Of a stretch of DNA of 64,000 nucleotides, positions 1 to 10,247 are shown piece by piece. The translations under genes and the position numbers were made by a program. How positions within the stretch are numbered: the first letter of the stretch is position 1; the number at the start of each line of letters is the position of its first letter. The notes beneath the pieces were generated by a model that was given only the letters and a program-made list of their open reading frames with translations, searched no databases and was not told where the DNA came from. Source of the DNA: Molanna angustata (taxonomy: Eukaryota; Arthropoda; Insecta; Trichoptera; Molannidae); assembly GCA_963576475.1 (NCBI GenBank), contig OY754990.1, positions 1,210,903 to 1,274,902 of the forward strand. Direction: 5' to 3'.

Positions 1-369
1 TTAAAATAAAAAAAAATATCGGCCAACAAGCAAAAAGAACCTAAGCACACCTCGAGAAACAGAATAATGTCAAATTAACGGAAGGTCAAATTAATGAGAG
101 AACCAGATTACTGCTTTACCGCTAGAAACATTGTCGGTTTGGCAAACAGACAGATTTTTACTGTAATATGTCTGACAGACGTTTATAATACGCAAAAGTT
201 AGCAATTGTATTTTTTTCGGTTTATTAGGTCTATTATTTGACTAACGGATGTTTATAAGACCGGCCCTTATGCTCTCATTATGTGGTTGGTTTTTTTTAA
301 CGTGTTAATTTTAAGGTGCATATTTTTCATGGAGTTTTCATGTCTCTGAAAATCATTTTTATCCTGGGA
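1..369. other. AT-rich sequence, nothing recognised
   Basis: No supported gene, RNA or repeat is visible. It lies on the 3' side of the decayed minus-strand reverse transcriptase that follows and may hold the unrecognisable remainder of that element. Confidence 0.3.
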
Positions 370-379
370 AGGTTTTTGA

Positions 380-1086
380 GATAAAAAATAAATAATAACA
401 AGATCTAAATCGTCTGCATACACAAATATTTGACTAGACTTACTGAATATAGACCCAGATATCCTCTGCCTCTTTACAAACTTTTCCAGGGAAATATTGA
501 AAAAGAGAGAAGCCAGGTCATCTCCTTGGTTTAATACATTGTATGTCTGGAAGGGATATGAGATGCTTTTCTAAATTTTTATCCGACATTGTGTATTATA
601 CATAAATAGCATTGTGAGCCGGAGTAGTTTTTGTGGAATATTTAGTTCCCCCATGGCCTCAAATAATTTGTGTCTGGAGATACTATTGAATGCAGATTTG
701 AAGTCTACAAACATATGGTGGGTCATTCTCAGAGTAAAAATTTGATCAACTGTTAATCTGCCAGGCCTAAACAAATGGAAGCAATCTATCAAAAACCTTA
801 TATACAGTGTCCAGTAATGTTATTCCTCTCTAGTTACTGCAATCCAAAGCATCTTCTTTCTTGTGCAAAGGACATATGGCACCTGTATTCCAATCCTGTG
901 GCATTGTTTCTGACTCCCAAACTTGGTAAGTTGGTGCAACATCAGACTTACACCTCTGCCGCCATATTTGATCAGTTCTCCTGGAATACCATCTTGATCT
1001 GGAGATTTATCGTTTTTAAGGCACCTTATGCTGCAACACACTTTGACAATTGTGTGGGGGTTCGATAGACCATTACTTTTGTTCAA
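380..1086 (-). pseudogene. Decayed RTE-like LINE reverse transcriptase fragment
   Basis: Minus-strand fragment of a non-LTR reverse transcriptase in several frames. In protein order, positions 1086-820 give the finger-region motif LKNDKSPDQDGIPGEL, 792-571 give RPGRLTVDQIFTLR and VDFKSAFNSISRHKLFEAM (the motif with the first catalytic aspartate), and about 540-400 give NQGDDLASLFFNI followed by the catalytic YADDLDLV. Motif order and wording match RTE-type elements that insect annotations often call craniofacial-development-protein-2-like. Frameshifts separate the three blocks and the endonuclease is missing, so it cannot be functional. The family is from memory of motifs; the RT identity itself is seen directly. 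Confidence 0.75.
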
Positions 1087-1324
1087 CGAGCTATCTACAT
1101 TAAGATCAATACTGCTCTGAATGTTGTCTCAGCATACATTTAGCAATTCGTCGGAATGTTAAGCCCAACAACTTACTGTATACCCATTCTGTCATTCAAC
1201 ATTTCCACTCTTTATTTCTACATTCTGCAATTTTAGTTTAGAAAACCTTCCTCTGCTGGTTTCTGCCTTCCTTATTTTCTACTGGTTTATACTCTTGTAT
1301 TACTTTTTGTTCTTAGTGTTTAAG
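1087..1324. other. Short intergenic stretch
   Basis: Sits between the RT fragment and the 3' end of the zinc-finger gene. It could contain the gene's 3' untranslated region on the minus strand, but no clear polyadenylation signal was found. Confidence 0.25.
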
Positions 1325-1444
1325 TTATGCCTTAGAGAATATCTTCCCACATACATTGTATGCATGTAGTTTTTCGCCCGAATGAGTAAGTTGATGTTGT
1401 TTCAAACATTCGGTTCTAGAGAAGTTCTTCCCACACACATTACA
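1325..1444 (-). pseudogene. Zinc-finger extension beyond the premature stop
   Basis: Directly after the stop of the zinc-finger ORF the same frame continues with CNVCGKNFSRTECLKQH and QLTHSGEKLH, a complete finger, and then a partial one (YNVCGKIFSKA, first Cys changed to Tyr) before a second TAA at 1325-1327. In the linker the usual Glu codon position before CNVC holds TAA. The ORF therefore probably ended further downstream in an ancestor. Confidence 0.7.
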
Positions 1445-2731
1445 TTAATGTGTTTTTACAATCGAATGAATTAGTATATGTAATTTTAAAAGTCCTCTCA
1501 TAGAAAATATCTTCCCACAGATATTGCATTCGTGTGGTTTTTCGACAGAATGAGTTAGTTGACGATTGTTTATGTGTTGTCTTTTAGAGAATGTCTCCTC
1601 ACACACATGTGGTTTTTCGCCTAAATGAGAACCTATATGTTGCTTTAAATGTTCCCTTCGTGAGTATGTCTTCTCACATACATTGCATGAATATGGTTTT
1701 TCGCCTGAATGAATTCGTTTATGGTGGTTTAAACTTTTTGTTAGAGAGAATTTTTTCCCACACACATTGCATTCATGTGGTTTTTCGCCTGAATGAGTTA
1801 GTTGATGATTATTTAAAGTTTCCTTTCGAGAGAACGTCCTTTTACAAACATTGCATTTATGTGGTTTTTCACCCGAATGAGTGAGATGATGTGATTTTAA
1901 AATACTCTTGTGAGAAAATGTCTTCCCACAGATATTGCATTCATGTGGTTTTTCACCCGAATGAGTGAGTTGATGTTGTTTTAAACTTGACGTTTGAGAG
2001 AATTTCTTCCCACATACAATGCATGTATGTGGTTTTTCGCCCCAATGAATAAGTTTATGTTTCTTTAAACCTTCCATTTGAGAGAACGTCTTCCCACAGA
2101 CATTGCATTCATGTGGTTTTTCATCCGAATGAGTTAGTTTGTGTCTGTTTAAATTTCCACTTTGAGAGAATGTCTTCATACAAACATTGCATTCATGTGG
2201 TTTTTTGTCAATTTTTTCGCCCGAATGAGTATATTGATGTTGTTTCAAATTGTCCGCTCGAGAGAACGTCTTCTCACAAACATTACATTCATATGGTGGT
2301 TCGCCTGAATGTATTCGTTTATGTCTCATTAAATTTCCTATTTTATAGAATCTCTTCCCACAGACATTGCATTCATGTGGGTTTTCGTCCGAATGAGTTA
2401 ATTTATGAGCGTTTAAATTTCGTGTTAGAGAAAATGTCATTCCACAGACATTGCATTTATGTGGATTTTCGCCTGAATGAGTTAGTTGATGTTGTTTTGA
2501 ACTTTCCGTTTGAAAGAACGTCTTCCCACAAACATTCAATTCATTTTTAATATGTTGGGGTATGATTTCGTTTTTATTTTCAATCACTGAGTGCTCTTCG
2601 ATTTTTAAATCAACTTCACATTCTTCAATAGGAAAATTAGGAAATTTTTCAAGTACATCACTATATTTTTCCATAGGAGGGGTATATTCACCTTTTATTT
2701 TATTTGTCTTTTGGTTCACTGTGGCGTCCAT
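1445..2731 (-). CDS. C2H2 zinc-finger protein (about 13 fingers)
   Basis: Open frame of 428 codons encoding a poly-zinc-finger protein, probably a nuclear DNA-binding regulator. An acidic N-terminal region of about 65 residues (from MDATVNQK) has no recognised domain. Tandem fingers with HSGEKPHEC-type linkers fill the rest. The first finger is defective (its first Cys is replaced by Leu in NELNVC). The twelfth lacks its CxxC spacing and one His. The finger 4-5 linker is irregular (GEKIDKKPHEC). The remaining ten keep Cys2His2. The ATG chosen gives an uninterrupted acidic leader. The stop is a nonsense codon in a finger linker, and another intact finger follows in the same frame. A rearranged second copy lies at 15730-16350. 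The gene may be alive but shortened, or a young pseudogene. No partners can be inferred. Confidence 0.8.
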   Translation of the reverse strand: MDATVNQKTNKIKGEYTPPMEKYSDVLEKFPNFPIEECEVDLKIEEHSVIENKNEIIPQHIKNELNVCGKTFFQTESSKQHQLTHSGENPHKCNVCGMTFSLTRNLNAHKLTHSDENPHECNVCGKRFYKIGNLMRHKRIHSGEPPYECNVCEKTFSRADNLKQHQYTHSGEKIDKKPHECNVCMKTFSQSGNLNRHKLTHSDEKPHECNVCGKTFSQMEGLKKHKLIHWGEKPHTCIVCGKKFSQTSSLKQHQLTHSGEKPHECNICGKTFSHKSILKSHHLTHSGEKPHKCNVCKRTFSRKETLNNHQLTHSGEKPHECNVCGKKFSLTKSLNHHKRIHSGEKPYSCNVCEKTYSRREHLKQHIGSHLGEKPHVCEETFSKRQHINNRQLTHSVEKPHECNICGKIFSMRGLLKLHILIHSIVKTH

Positions 2732-2744
2732 TGCCTGGAAAAAA

Positions 2745-2880
2745 ATTACATAGTTTTAAAACAATTTCTAGCAGTACCTACTGTATAAAGTACAAATCGT
2801 CACACGAGACATATTTACATAGTTTTAAAAACAATTTCGAGCAGTACTGTATAAAGTACAAATCGTCACACGAGATCCTA
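2745..2880. repeat. Two-copy tandem duplication upstream of the zinc-finger gene
   Basis: Two neighbouring copies of a segment of about 65-70 bases, each running from ACATAGTTTTAAAA to AAATCGTCACACGAGA, with few differences. It lies just upstream of the zinc-finger ATG, so it could be in its 5' region or promoter. No function is evident. Confidence 0.7.
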
Positions 2881-3334
2881 CATTCGATATGATTCGATTG
2901 GATGCACTCGAGAAGAAAAAGGGTGAGGTTTCGCGAAAACGATGCTATTACAAATATCCAACTATAAAAAATGCTTTACAAACATGGAGTTAATAACAGT
3001 GCTAATGCTCTTTGGATGCAGCTTTATAAAATAAATGTCATTGATTCGTTTATTTTTGACAGCTATCACAAAAGGCGATTATTTTTCTTACACAAGTGTT
3101 TATTTTTCACATGTTTTTTTTTAAATAAATAAAATTGAGAGATGTCTGCACGTAATGCGATTCACGCACATTTTTTTCTTTTTGAATTTACCATCAAGCA
3201 TCAACTTCAAAGTCTAGGAACAACAAGCTGTCTACTCCATCCACAGAACTGACTTCTATCACTTCTATTTTCTATGACTGACAGTGTGACCGTTTTCCAA
3301 ACTGCCGAAAATACCGCACTTGTGGCGAAAATAT
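2881..3334. other. Intergenic sequence upstream of the zinc-finger gene
   Basis: AT-rich sequence with no ORF or RNA signature that I can support. The right end (from about 3270, GACAGTGTGACCG) reappears inverted near 10160-10180, so it probably belongs to a dispersed repeat that was entered by the element at 3343. Confidence 0.3.
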
Positions 3335-3342
3335 ACTAAAAT

Positions 3343-4592
3343 CATAGATATTAATGTATATACCTAGATGGAGTACTTGTCGAAAAAAGTGTGTCGAAAT
3401 TCGCGGGAGTTTTTGCGCGCTGGTAGGCAGAAGACTGATTTTTGTACGTTTTTCGGTACATTTTGCTCCCCGTGTTTTGTGAAAAATTCATCGTTATACC
3501 TCATTTTATTAATTTTAATGGATGTATTTATTATACCAAGGAGTTATTTAGTGTTTTGCGTTAATTATAATCCCGATTTGTTTTTTATTTTAAGTTTGGT
3601 GTGATTTTTTTTTTTTACATTGGATGGTTACATTGAGTTATTTCTAAGTTAAAAACAGTTTTTTATGATATTTTAGTGTTAACGTTAGTGGTTAAGTTTA
3701 TTTACACAGTAATTGTGATAGTTAAAAGGACTTATAATTATATTTTACCTTAAAACGTTTTATGTGATCAGAGACCCAATACTTCCAAATTTGTGAGACC
3801 TAAGTTGCTAGTTTTATGCACCTATACCAAAATTTAAATAAATAAAGTTATTGTTTTTTTTTCAATAAATTTTTTTTTAATATTCTACAAACCCCTTGAT
3901 TAAATATTGTTTTCTAAATCTTTGAAAACAAAAGATAAAATGTCCAAGAGTAGTAAATTTTAGAAATGTTGCTGATGAAAGAAAGGGAATCCATTCTTAT
4001 TTAGCTGTGATAAAAATATGAACTCATTTTTCACATTGAGATGATATCGACTGACATGGCACAGTAGTAAGCCTCTTCTTCTTTGCTGGCGTCCAGGGTT
4101 CGATTCCCGGTAGAGGAGAAATTTATTTCTCACGCAAAACACTGGTTAGTTGGAAGAAATTGCCATTTGGCGATAAACTCGCCACTTAAATAGGGTGTAA
4201 GGAAGTATTTAAATAAATAAAGAAAAAATATGAATTTTTATTCCTAGGGTTTTATTTCAGTACATCGAGTTGGTAGATGAACCAAACTACCAACAATGTA
4301 TGAACCACCACACAAACAGGTAAAAAAAATAAAAATAAAACCAATGTTGGTATTTTTTACATTACAATACACACTAGTTACTTCCTTAATTGCTTTATAT
4401 TATTTATTTTATCTATTAACTCTTTTTTCGTTTAATAAATACGAAAATATCATGTCATACTCAACAATCTTCATACAAACCGCGTTTTTCTTGCCTATCA
4501 ACTGTGCGAAAGAGACAACATTTTTTTGCCTCACTTCACCCCTATGAATAGTTGACAAGTACTCCATCTAGGTATATACATTAATATCTTTG
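3343..4592. mobile_element. Non-autonomous DNA transposon with 39-bp TIRs and 8-bp TSD
   Basis: The ends are 39-bp terminal inverted repeats (3343-3381 and 4554-4592) with a single mismatch at the third base, starting CATAGATATT on one side and CAAAGATATT on the other. The 8-bp target duplication ACTAAAAT lies at 3335-3342 and 4593-4600. An 8-bp duplication with termini starting CA fits the hAT or P superfamilies. No transposase ORF is inside, so the element must have been moved in trans. It contains a SINE at about 4045-4215. The boundaries are seen directly; the superfamily is inferred. Confidence 0.8.
4045..4215 (+). mobile_element. tRNA-derived SINE
   Basis: It has an RNA polymerase III type A-box-like TGGCACAGTAGT at about 4056 and a B-box-like GGTTCGATTCC at about 4098, at spacing expected of a tRNA-related head. 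A tail follows with TTGGAAGAAATTGCC, CATTTGGCGATAAACTCGCC and a short ATAAATAAAG end. The same tail text recurs at 24985-25025, which shows a repeat family, probably sharing the 3' end of a LINE. No intact tRNA fold is expected. Confidence 0.65.
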
Positions 4593-4600
4593 ACTAAAAT

Positions 4601-5341
4601 ATACTAAACCCAATGTGAAAAAATACCAAAAAAACAGAAAAAAATACTAAATTTTTTAACGATATTTGGGAACATACTAAGAAAACACGCATATATTTAT
4701 AATATAATTGTTACGTATATAACAAAGAAGAGCGTGGAAAACGAGTTAATAACCGGATAAACAAAATAATATGGCGGGGGAGAAAGAATGTGTCGCGAGT
4801 AAGAAATGGAATCATATGAAATTCGGATATATGTACAGAATAAAAATTTATTTATTTATTGATTCACGGCTCAAAGCCCTTTACAAAATTAAATATTACA
4901 TGACACAGCATAAACAAAAGAAAACAATTTATAAACATCTAGACATAACAACGGTAGCAGAGGATATATAACGAAAAATAAAAACATATATGATAGGTGA
5001 ATTAAACAACAAAGTACATACATTATAAACCAAAGAATAAATAAGTAAAAAAAAACTCAAATAAAAAATACTACATAGCATGAACATAAGAATATTACTG
5101 ACTGAATGAATAAAAATGAAAATGAATGGTGTGAACTACCTACATACTTAGCCACACTGAATCAGAGAATGCTGCCAGATGTGACTATATATTACATTAT
5201 TGAATTAAATAAAATAAAAATCAAATGTACAGAAAATATATAAAATAGATAAAAATGTAAAAAAAATATATAAAAATGTAAAAATTTATAAATATGTAAA
5301 AATGTAAAAATATATAAAAATAAAAACAACTGACTACACAA
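4601..5341. other. AT-rich 3' flank of the LINE, simple repeats
   Basis: No gene is supported. The left 80 bases continue the dispersed repeat split by the element at 3343. About 5210-5330 is full of ATAAAAATGTAAAA-type simple repeats and is probably the 3' untranslated region and tail of the minus-strand LINE that follows. Confidence 0.4.
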
Positions 5342-8242
5342 TCATTTGGGGGTATGTTTTTGAAAATGTTTTAATAAAGTAAATTTATATTCATTAAAAG
5401 AATTGAAGAAAGGGTCAGTCAGATAACCAAAGTCATTGCCCAATCGATGGATTCTATTCAATGGAGTGTTGTATAAATAATTAGTGTTGGATGTCTTACA
5501 TACAAAAGTTATAATTTGTCGGGTATTTCTTGTTGGAACATGGTAATTTATCCGACTAACAAGGTAAGAGGAGCTAAAGTTATTATTAATTATTTTATAG
5601 AGAAGCAAGAGATCAGACACAATCCTTCTATCAGAGAGGTCATGAAGTTGGAGATAGTCTAGTAGTGAATCATAATTTAAATCCTGTGCAGGAATTTTCA
5701 GCTTATAATTCAAAAATCGTAAGAATTTGTGCTGGACAGTTTCGATGGATGCAGAGTGCACGGCATAATATGGAGACCAGACGGAAGAATTGAATTCAAG
5801 TTGACTACGAACAAATGATAGATATAGCGTCCTAAATACATTTACTGATTCAAATTTAGCTGTTGCCCTCAAGACGAAACCGAGCATTTTTAGGGCCTTA
5901 TTTGTAATATTATCTATATGAGGTAGGTACAAAGCTCATTTTCATCAAAGGTGATACCAAGATCTCTTATAGTCTTGACACGCTCCAACTCTGTATTCTC
6001 CAGGCAATATTTGTATACAATCGGATTCGTTACTCTATGAAAGGTAATAGTTAGGCATTTCTCTATATTAAGATAAAGTTTATTCTTCCCACACCATATA
6101 TTTAATGCATTTAAGTTATCTTGTAAAGTATGACAGTCTCCTTCATTCTCAATCTTTTAAAATAGTTTAAGATCGTCCGCAAATAACAGGACTTCAACAT
6201 TCTCAAATATTAGCACTATATCATTGACGAATAACAGAAATATAATTGGCCCTAGATGGCTCCCCTGCGGCACACCACTTGTCGCTATAAACCCCTCGGA
6301 CCTATATTCCTCTATGCGCAGTATCAATCTTCTCGAACACAAGCTTTACAATCCATTTATAAATCAAACCACCTATGCCTATCTTTCGAAGTTTATAAAG
6401 GAGAACATCATGAGGCACTTTATCAAAGGCCTTACTGAAATCAGTGTAAACCGCATCTACCTGTTTTCTCTCAGCAAATGAATTAAATATCTGGTCCTGA
6501 TATTCGAGTAAGTTGGTTAGAGTGGATCTGCCTCCAACAAATCCATGCTGATTCGGTGCAATGACTTTGGTTAACTGAGGAGAAATATTATTTAATACAA
6601 GTAATTCAAACAGTTTCGGAATCGATGATAATAAACAAATTGGCCTATAGTTTAGAACGTTCGCTTTATCGTCCTTTTTGAATACAGGTATGACAAAACT
6701 TTGTTTCCAAATTTCTGGAATTGAACCAGTTCTTAGGGATTCCTCAAATAGAGAATGCAATGGGTATGAGAGGGAAACATAACATTTTTTTAGGAAAATA
6801 TTTGGGATACCATCAGGACCAACTGGTTTCTTCTCGTCTAGCTGCGATAATCCCTTTAAAACATCAACATAATTAAGCGAACACTCATTTAAAGTGATCT
6901 CCCTCTCTTCATCATAGTCATTCAGTAAATGATTAGGATTGTCACTGCACGTATAAACACTCTTAAAAAAATCCTCAAAGTATTTAGCGATCACCTTTGG
7001 GTCATCACTGAACGAACCATTGAACGTCATAGTATTAGGGAGAGCGCCACTGTCTTTCTTCTGCGTGTTGATAAATTTCCACAATGCCCCCGGATCACTC
7101 AAAATTTTTTCCTCTACGTTGCCTATGTAGTCTTCATAGCACTTTTTCGACATAACTTTACATTGTGTTCTAAGTATGGAAAATTTGATGTATTCCTCCA
7201 CTTTACCTGTTTCCTTATAATTTATATGAGCGGACTTTTTAAGAGAAATGAGTAATTTTAAGTCTTTGCTAAACCATAAAGGAAAACTATTCGATCTTAC
7301 ATATACTGGTAACAGGTACAAACATATCAATAGCAGATCTAAGAATATCATAAAAAATATTAACTTTTGCTTCTATATTTAATTCATTACATAAAAATGA
7401 CCAATTAGAACTTTGTAAATAACTGTAAATAGAGGAATAATCAGCTTTCCGAAAATTGAGTGATTTTGTCACTTTGACTTCTGAAATGATGCGCTGCAAC
7501 AACAGATCAGTATGTCCAGTGGTGGATGATATCCATCAATTGGTAACAGTACTTCTTTGGATGATACAACGGATACACCAGGATCACTAGTTAACACCAA
7601 ATCTAATTGTTTCTTATTGCAGTTCATTATAAAGTTCTTTTGTGACAAACCCAGAAAGTTTGACATTTGTACAATCTCCTTGGATTTCAAACACTCATTT
7701 AGGACAATTGCTTCTCCCGTGGCATGATAATCTTTATTGTTGTGATTAAAATCTAATCTGTCTTCTTCATCTGACTCCGGAGACCACTGGATATTTGGCA
7801 AATTGTAATCCCCTATAATTACCAGCTTTGAATTGGGAAACTTTGCTCGAAGTGCTTCTACATCATTTGCATGCTGTTTGTAAGATATAATATCGGAACT
7901 AGGAGGTAAATATACGCAGCCCATAATCGTTCCAGTGGATGGTGTGCCAATCTGAACGAACAACTGTTCCAATGTGTTACCGGGGATGACTACTTTTCTG
8001 GACTTAATTTTTTTGTTAATTGCGATTAAAACTCCACCCCCTCTTATTTTATCATTACTTGTTCTATCGCGATCAAGTCTATAAACATTGTGATCATCAA
8101 AACCAAGTTCGGAAGTGTGGATATCTTTATATAACCATGTTTCAGTTAGAACTACTATTGGGTAAGAGAAGGTAGAAAGATTTATTTTCAGATCACATAA
8201 CTTTGTTCTTATACCACGTACATTTTGATAGTAACAGTGCAT
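5342..8242 (-). pseudogene. LINE ORF2: endonuclease plus reverse transcriptase, broken (CR1/L2-like)
   Basis: Minus-strand ORF2 of a non-LTR retrotransposon. The apurinic-type endonuclease is at 8242-7469 with YYQNVRGIRTKL, LTETWL, GGGVLIAI, GCVYLPP, GDYNLPNIQW and a terminal DGYHPPLDIL. The reverse transcriptase at about 7351-6157 has VGPDGIPNIFLKKC, NYRPICLLSSIPKLFE, NQHGFVGGRST, YTDFSKAFDKVPHD, GVPQGSHLGPIIFLLFVND and catalytic FADDLKLF. The thumb and C-terminal region continue to 5342. At least three frameshifts (near 7480, 7320 and 6320) and an in-frame TAA at 6157-6159 directly after the FADD motif break it. The tail has no CCHC or RNase H. Motif style places it in the Jockey superfamily, CR1/L2/Daphne-like. 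ORF1 lies 9 bases upstream. Confidence 0.85.
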
Positions 8243-8250
8243 AAGGTTGA

Positions 8251-8958
8251 CTAGTTTTTTGAGTGTTTATTGAATGTGGAGACTATTTTTGGAGTGGAGT
8301 TGTAGAATTTGACAGTCAATCCGTTCTCACCTCTTTCCCTTCGTTCGTCTACCTCTTTCAAAAGATTTACCAACTCACTGCGCTGGTACTGAGTAAGATC
8401 TTGCTTTACCTTTAAATTGCTTGGTAATTTTCTCCGATTGAATAAGATTTGCCTTGCTTGGTTGCTATCTTCGAGTTCAATCTTCAATGGACGCACCTTA
8501 TCTGATTTTCTGGAACCCAGCCTATATATTTTGGATATTTTGAAATTTTCATTTTTGTCAACCGATTTCAATATCTCAGCCACCACCTTCATATCATCGT
8601 TAATTCCATTAATCGATAGTTCAGAAGAGCTTTCTGGTAAACCAAGTACAAGAACATTTTTGGCACGCATTTTTCTTTCTTCCAATTCCTCAATTGTTTC
8701 TCTAACTACAGTCGTTGTATTTTTTGATATGTCAGTTAGCGGTCTTTCGGAATACATATTCTTCATGCAGGACAGCTCTCCTTCTAGACTGGCCATTCGG
8801 GCTGCCACCTGACTGTTAGTGGTCGTCATTTCATTTGCTATGGACATAATTTTGGCTATCTGATCCTTATTGTATTTGTTGTTTGGGTCCATCACAAGAG
8901 ACGTGAGTTTATTGATGGCGTCTCTATTCATAATAATATAGTCTTGAGCGTTCGCCAT
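8251..8958 (-). CDS. LINE ORF1 (coiled coil plus RRM-like domain)
   Basis: Open frame directly upstream of the LINE ORF2. I start it at the Met of MANAQDYIIMNRDA (8958) rather than at the upstream Met (9021), because the extra 21 residues include a translated oligo-A tract. The N-terminal half looks helical and coiled-coil forming (MTTTNSQVAARMASLEGEL). The C-terminal half (KNVLVLGLPES, VRPLKIELED, ARQILFNRRKLPSNLK, LTQYQRSELVNLLKEV) has the layout of the RRM-like and C-terminal domains of CR1/L1-type ORF1 proteins, which bind element RNA. The frame is intact although ORF2 is not, so the copy as a whole is inactive. Confidence 0.75.
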   Translation of the reverse strand: MANAQDYIIMNRDAINKLTSLVMDPNNKYNKDQIAKIMSIANEMTTTNSQVAARMASLEGELSCMKNMYSERPLTDISKNTTTVVRETIEELEERKMRAKNVLVLGLPESSSELSINGINDDMKVVAEILKSVDKNENFKISKIYRLGSRKSDKVRPLKIELEDSNQARQILFNRRKLPSNLKVKQDLTQYQRSELVNLLKEVDERRERGENGLTVKFYNSTPKIVSTFNKHSKN

Positions 8959-9795
8959 ATTTTGAAGTGAAAAAAAAAAAAACTTGTAATAAATTAAAAG
9001 CCAACCTGGCAACTTTTCCAAGAGCTGGTATATGGGAATGTTGATAACTCAAATGTCACTTTCTTGTAACAATATTATTGTAGGTACAAATAATATTGAA
9101 AAGTGGTAAATTTAAAAAGTTATTTCACACTTTTTAATACTTCAGCAAGTATGTTTGTTTCTATTACACATACAATCTGTAGCACTTTTTTTTCGGCACA
9201 CTTCAAACTCACTAATTCCTGATTTATATGGTTTTCTATGTAATACTAGATGAATTTAACAAGAGCTGAACGAGAATGTATCTTCACTTCAAAAAGTATT
9301 TCTATATATACTCATCTTTGCATAATGAATCATTGCAGAAAAGTCAAATTAATCACATTAGCTCTTGCTGAAAAGAATTAAAAAAATAATCGCCTGTCAT
9401 GTACCTAAAAATCCAAATATTATATTCAAGGCAAAAATAGAAAAGATCTTAAAAATCTGAGCTGCTCCCGTACTGGAGCTGTTAATTAAATACTTAATTA
9501 AGCACTGTCACTTAACTACTTTCGAAGAAAAAAAGATATTTTTAATCGCCACATAGATATAAAAAAAACTTAATTTTTCCTACAAAGAGTATGATTAACA
9601 AAGGATTGAGATTACTTAAAGATTTATGATGGTGCATCTGAAAGTAAATTTATTATGAAATTCATTTCTGTTAATATTCGGGACATTAATTTTGTTCGTA
9701 TTTTCGCTTCATAATAATTATTAACTCCACCAAAACACAAAATGTCAACAAACTTTGTTCAATGTGGACAATACATGTAATTGTACAGAAGTTAT
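8959..9795. other. LINE 5' flank and unannotated AT-rich sequence
   Basis: This presumably includes the LINE 5' untranslated region on the minus strand near 8960-9060. Beyond that I see no ORF, RNA or repeat with support. Confidence 0.3.
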
Positions 9796-9799
9796 TTAA

Positions 9800-10180
9800 T
9801 TTTCGATACTTTTTAGTATTTTTTAGAATAATGTGAAAAGTCACCAGTTAAAAAATGTAATTCAAAAGATCCCGCCACCACCATGCCATGTCCATCAATG
9901 AGTAAATTAGAAGTAAAGAGCGGTAAAATTATCATAGACAAAAAAATGAATTCAGACAGAATATTAAAAAAAATACCAAAAAATGGTAAGAATTTAATTT
10001 TCCAAAAATCACAAAATATACCAAAAATACTAAAAAAATACCAAAAAATGGTATTTAATTTTCCAAAAATCACAAAATATACCAGAAATTTCAAAAATAC
10101 TAAAAAATACCAAACGTGTTCCAAAGTGGCGAAAAATACCAATTTAGTACTAAAAATACTAAAAACGGTCACACTGATGA
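9800..10180. repeat. Low-complexity A-rich repeat region
   Basis: Degenerate reiterations of ATACCAAAAAATGGTA and CCAAAAATCACAAAATATA. The right edge (AACGGTCACACTG) matches, inverted, the sequence at about 3275-3290, and the similar text at 4610-4660 suggests one dispersed family. Long ORFs on both strands here are a by-product of composition. Confidence 0.6.
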
Positions 10181-10247
10181 CTGACTTCATCAATGCATCG
10201 GATATCCATGCCCAGTAGAACACAGAAAACTACAGAAAACATATACA

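Noticed and set aside
1591..2753. Plus-strand frames of up to 145 codons across the zinc-finger gene
   Set aside because: They are antisense shadows of the periodic finger repeat (84-bp period, multiple of three).
3368..3604. 78-codon plus-strand frame at the start of the TIR element
   Set aside because: No known domain. It lies within a non-autonomous element and its composition is that of AT-rich noncoding DNA.
4045..4215. A tRNA gene inside the 39-bp TIR element
   Set aside because: B-box present but no cloverleaf. It continues into a SINE-type tail that is shared with 24985-25025.
9813..10223. Long frames on both strands in the A-rich repeat
   Set aside because: The translations consist of Lys/Asn/Ile or Phe/Trp runs that mirror the simple repeat.
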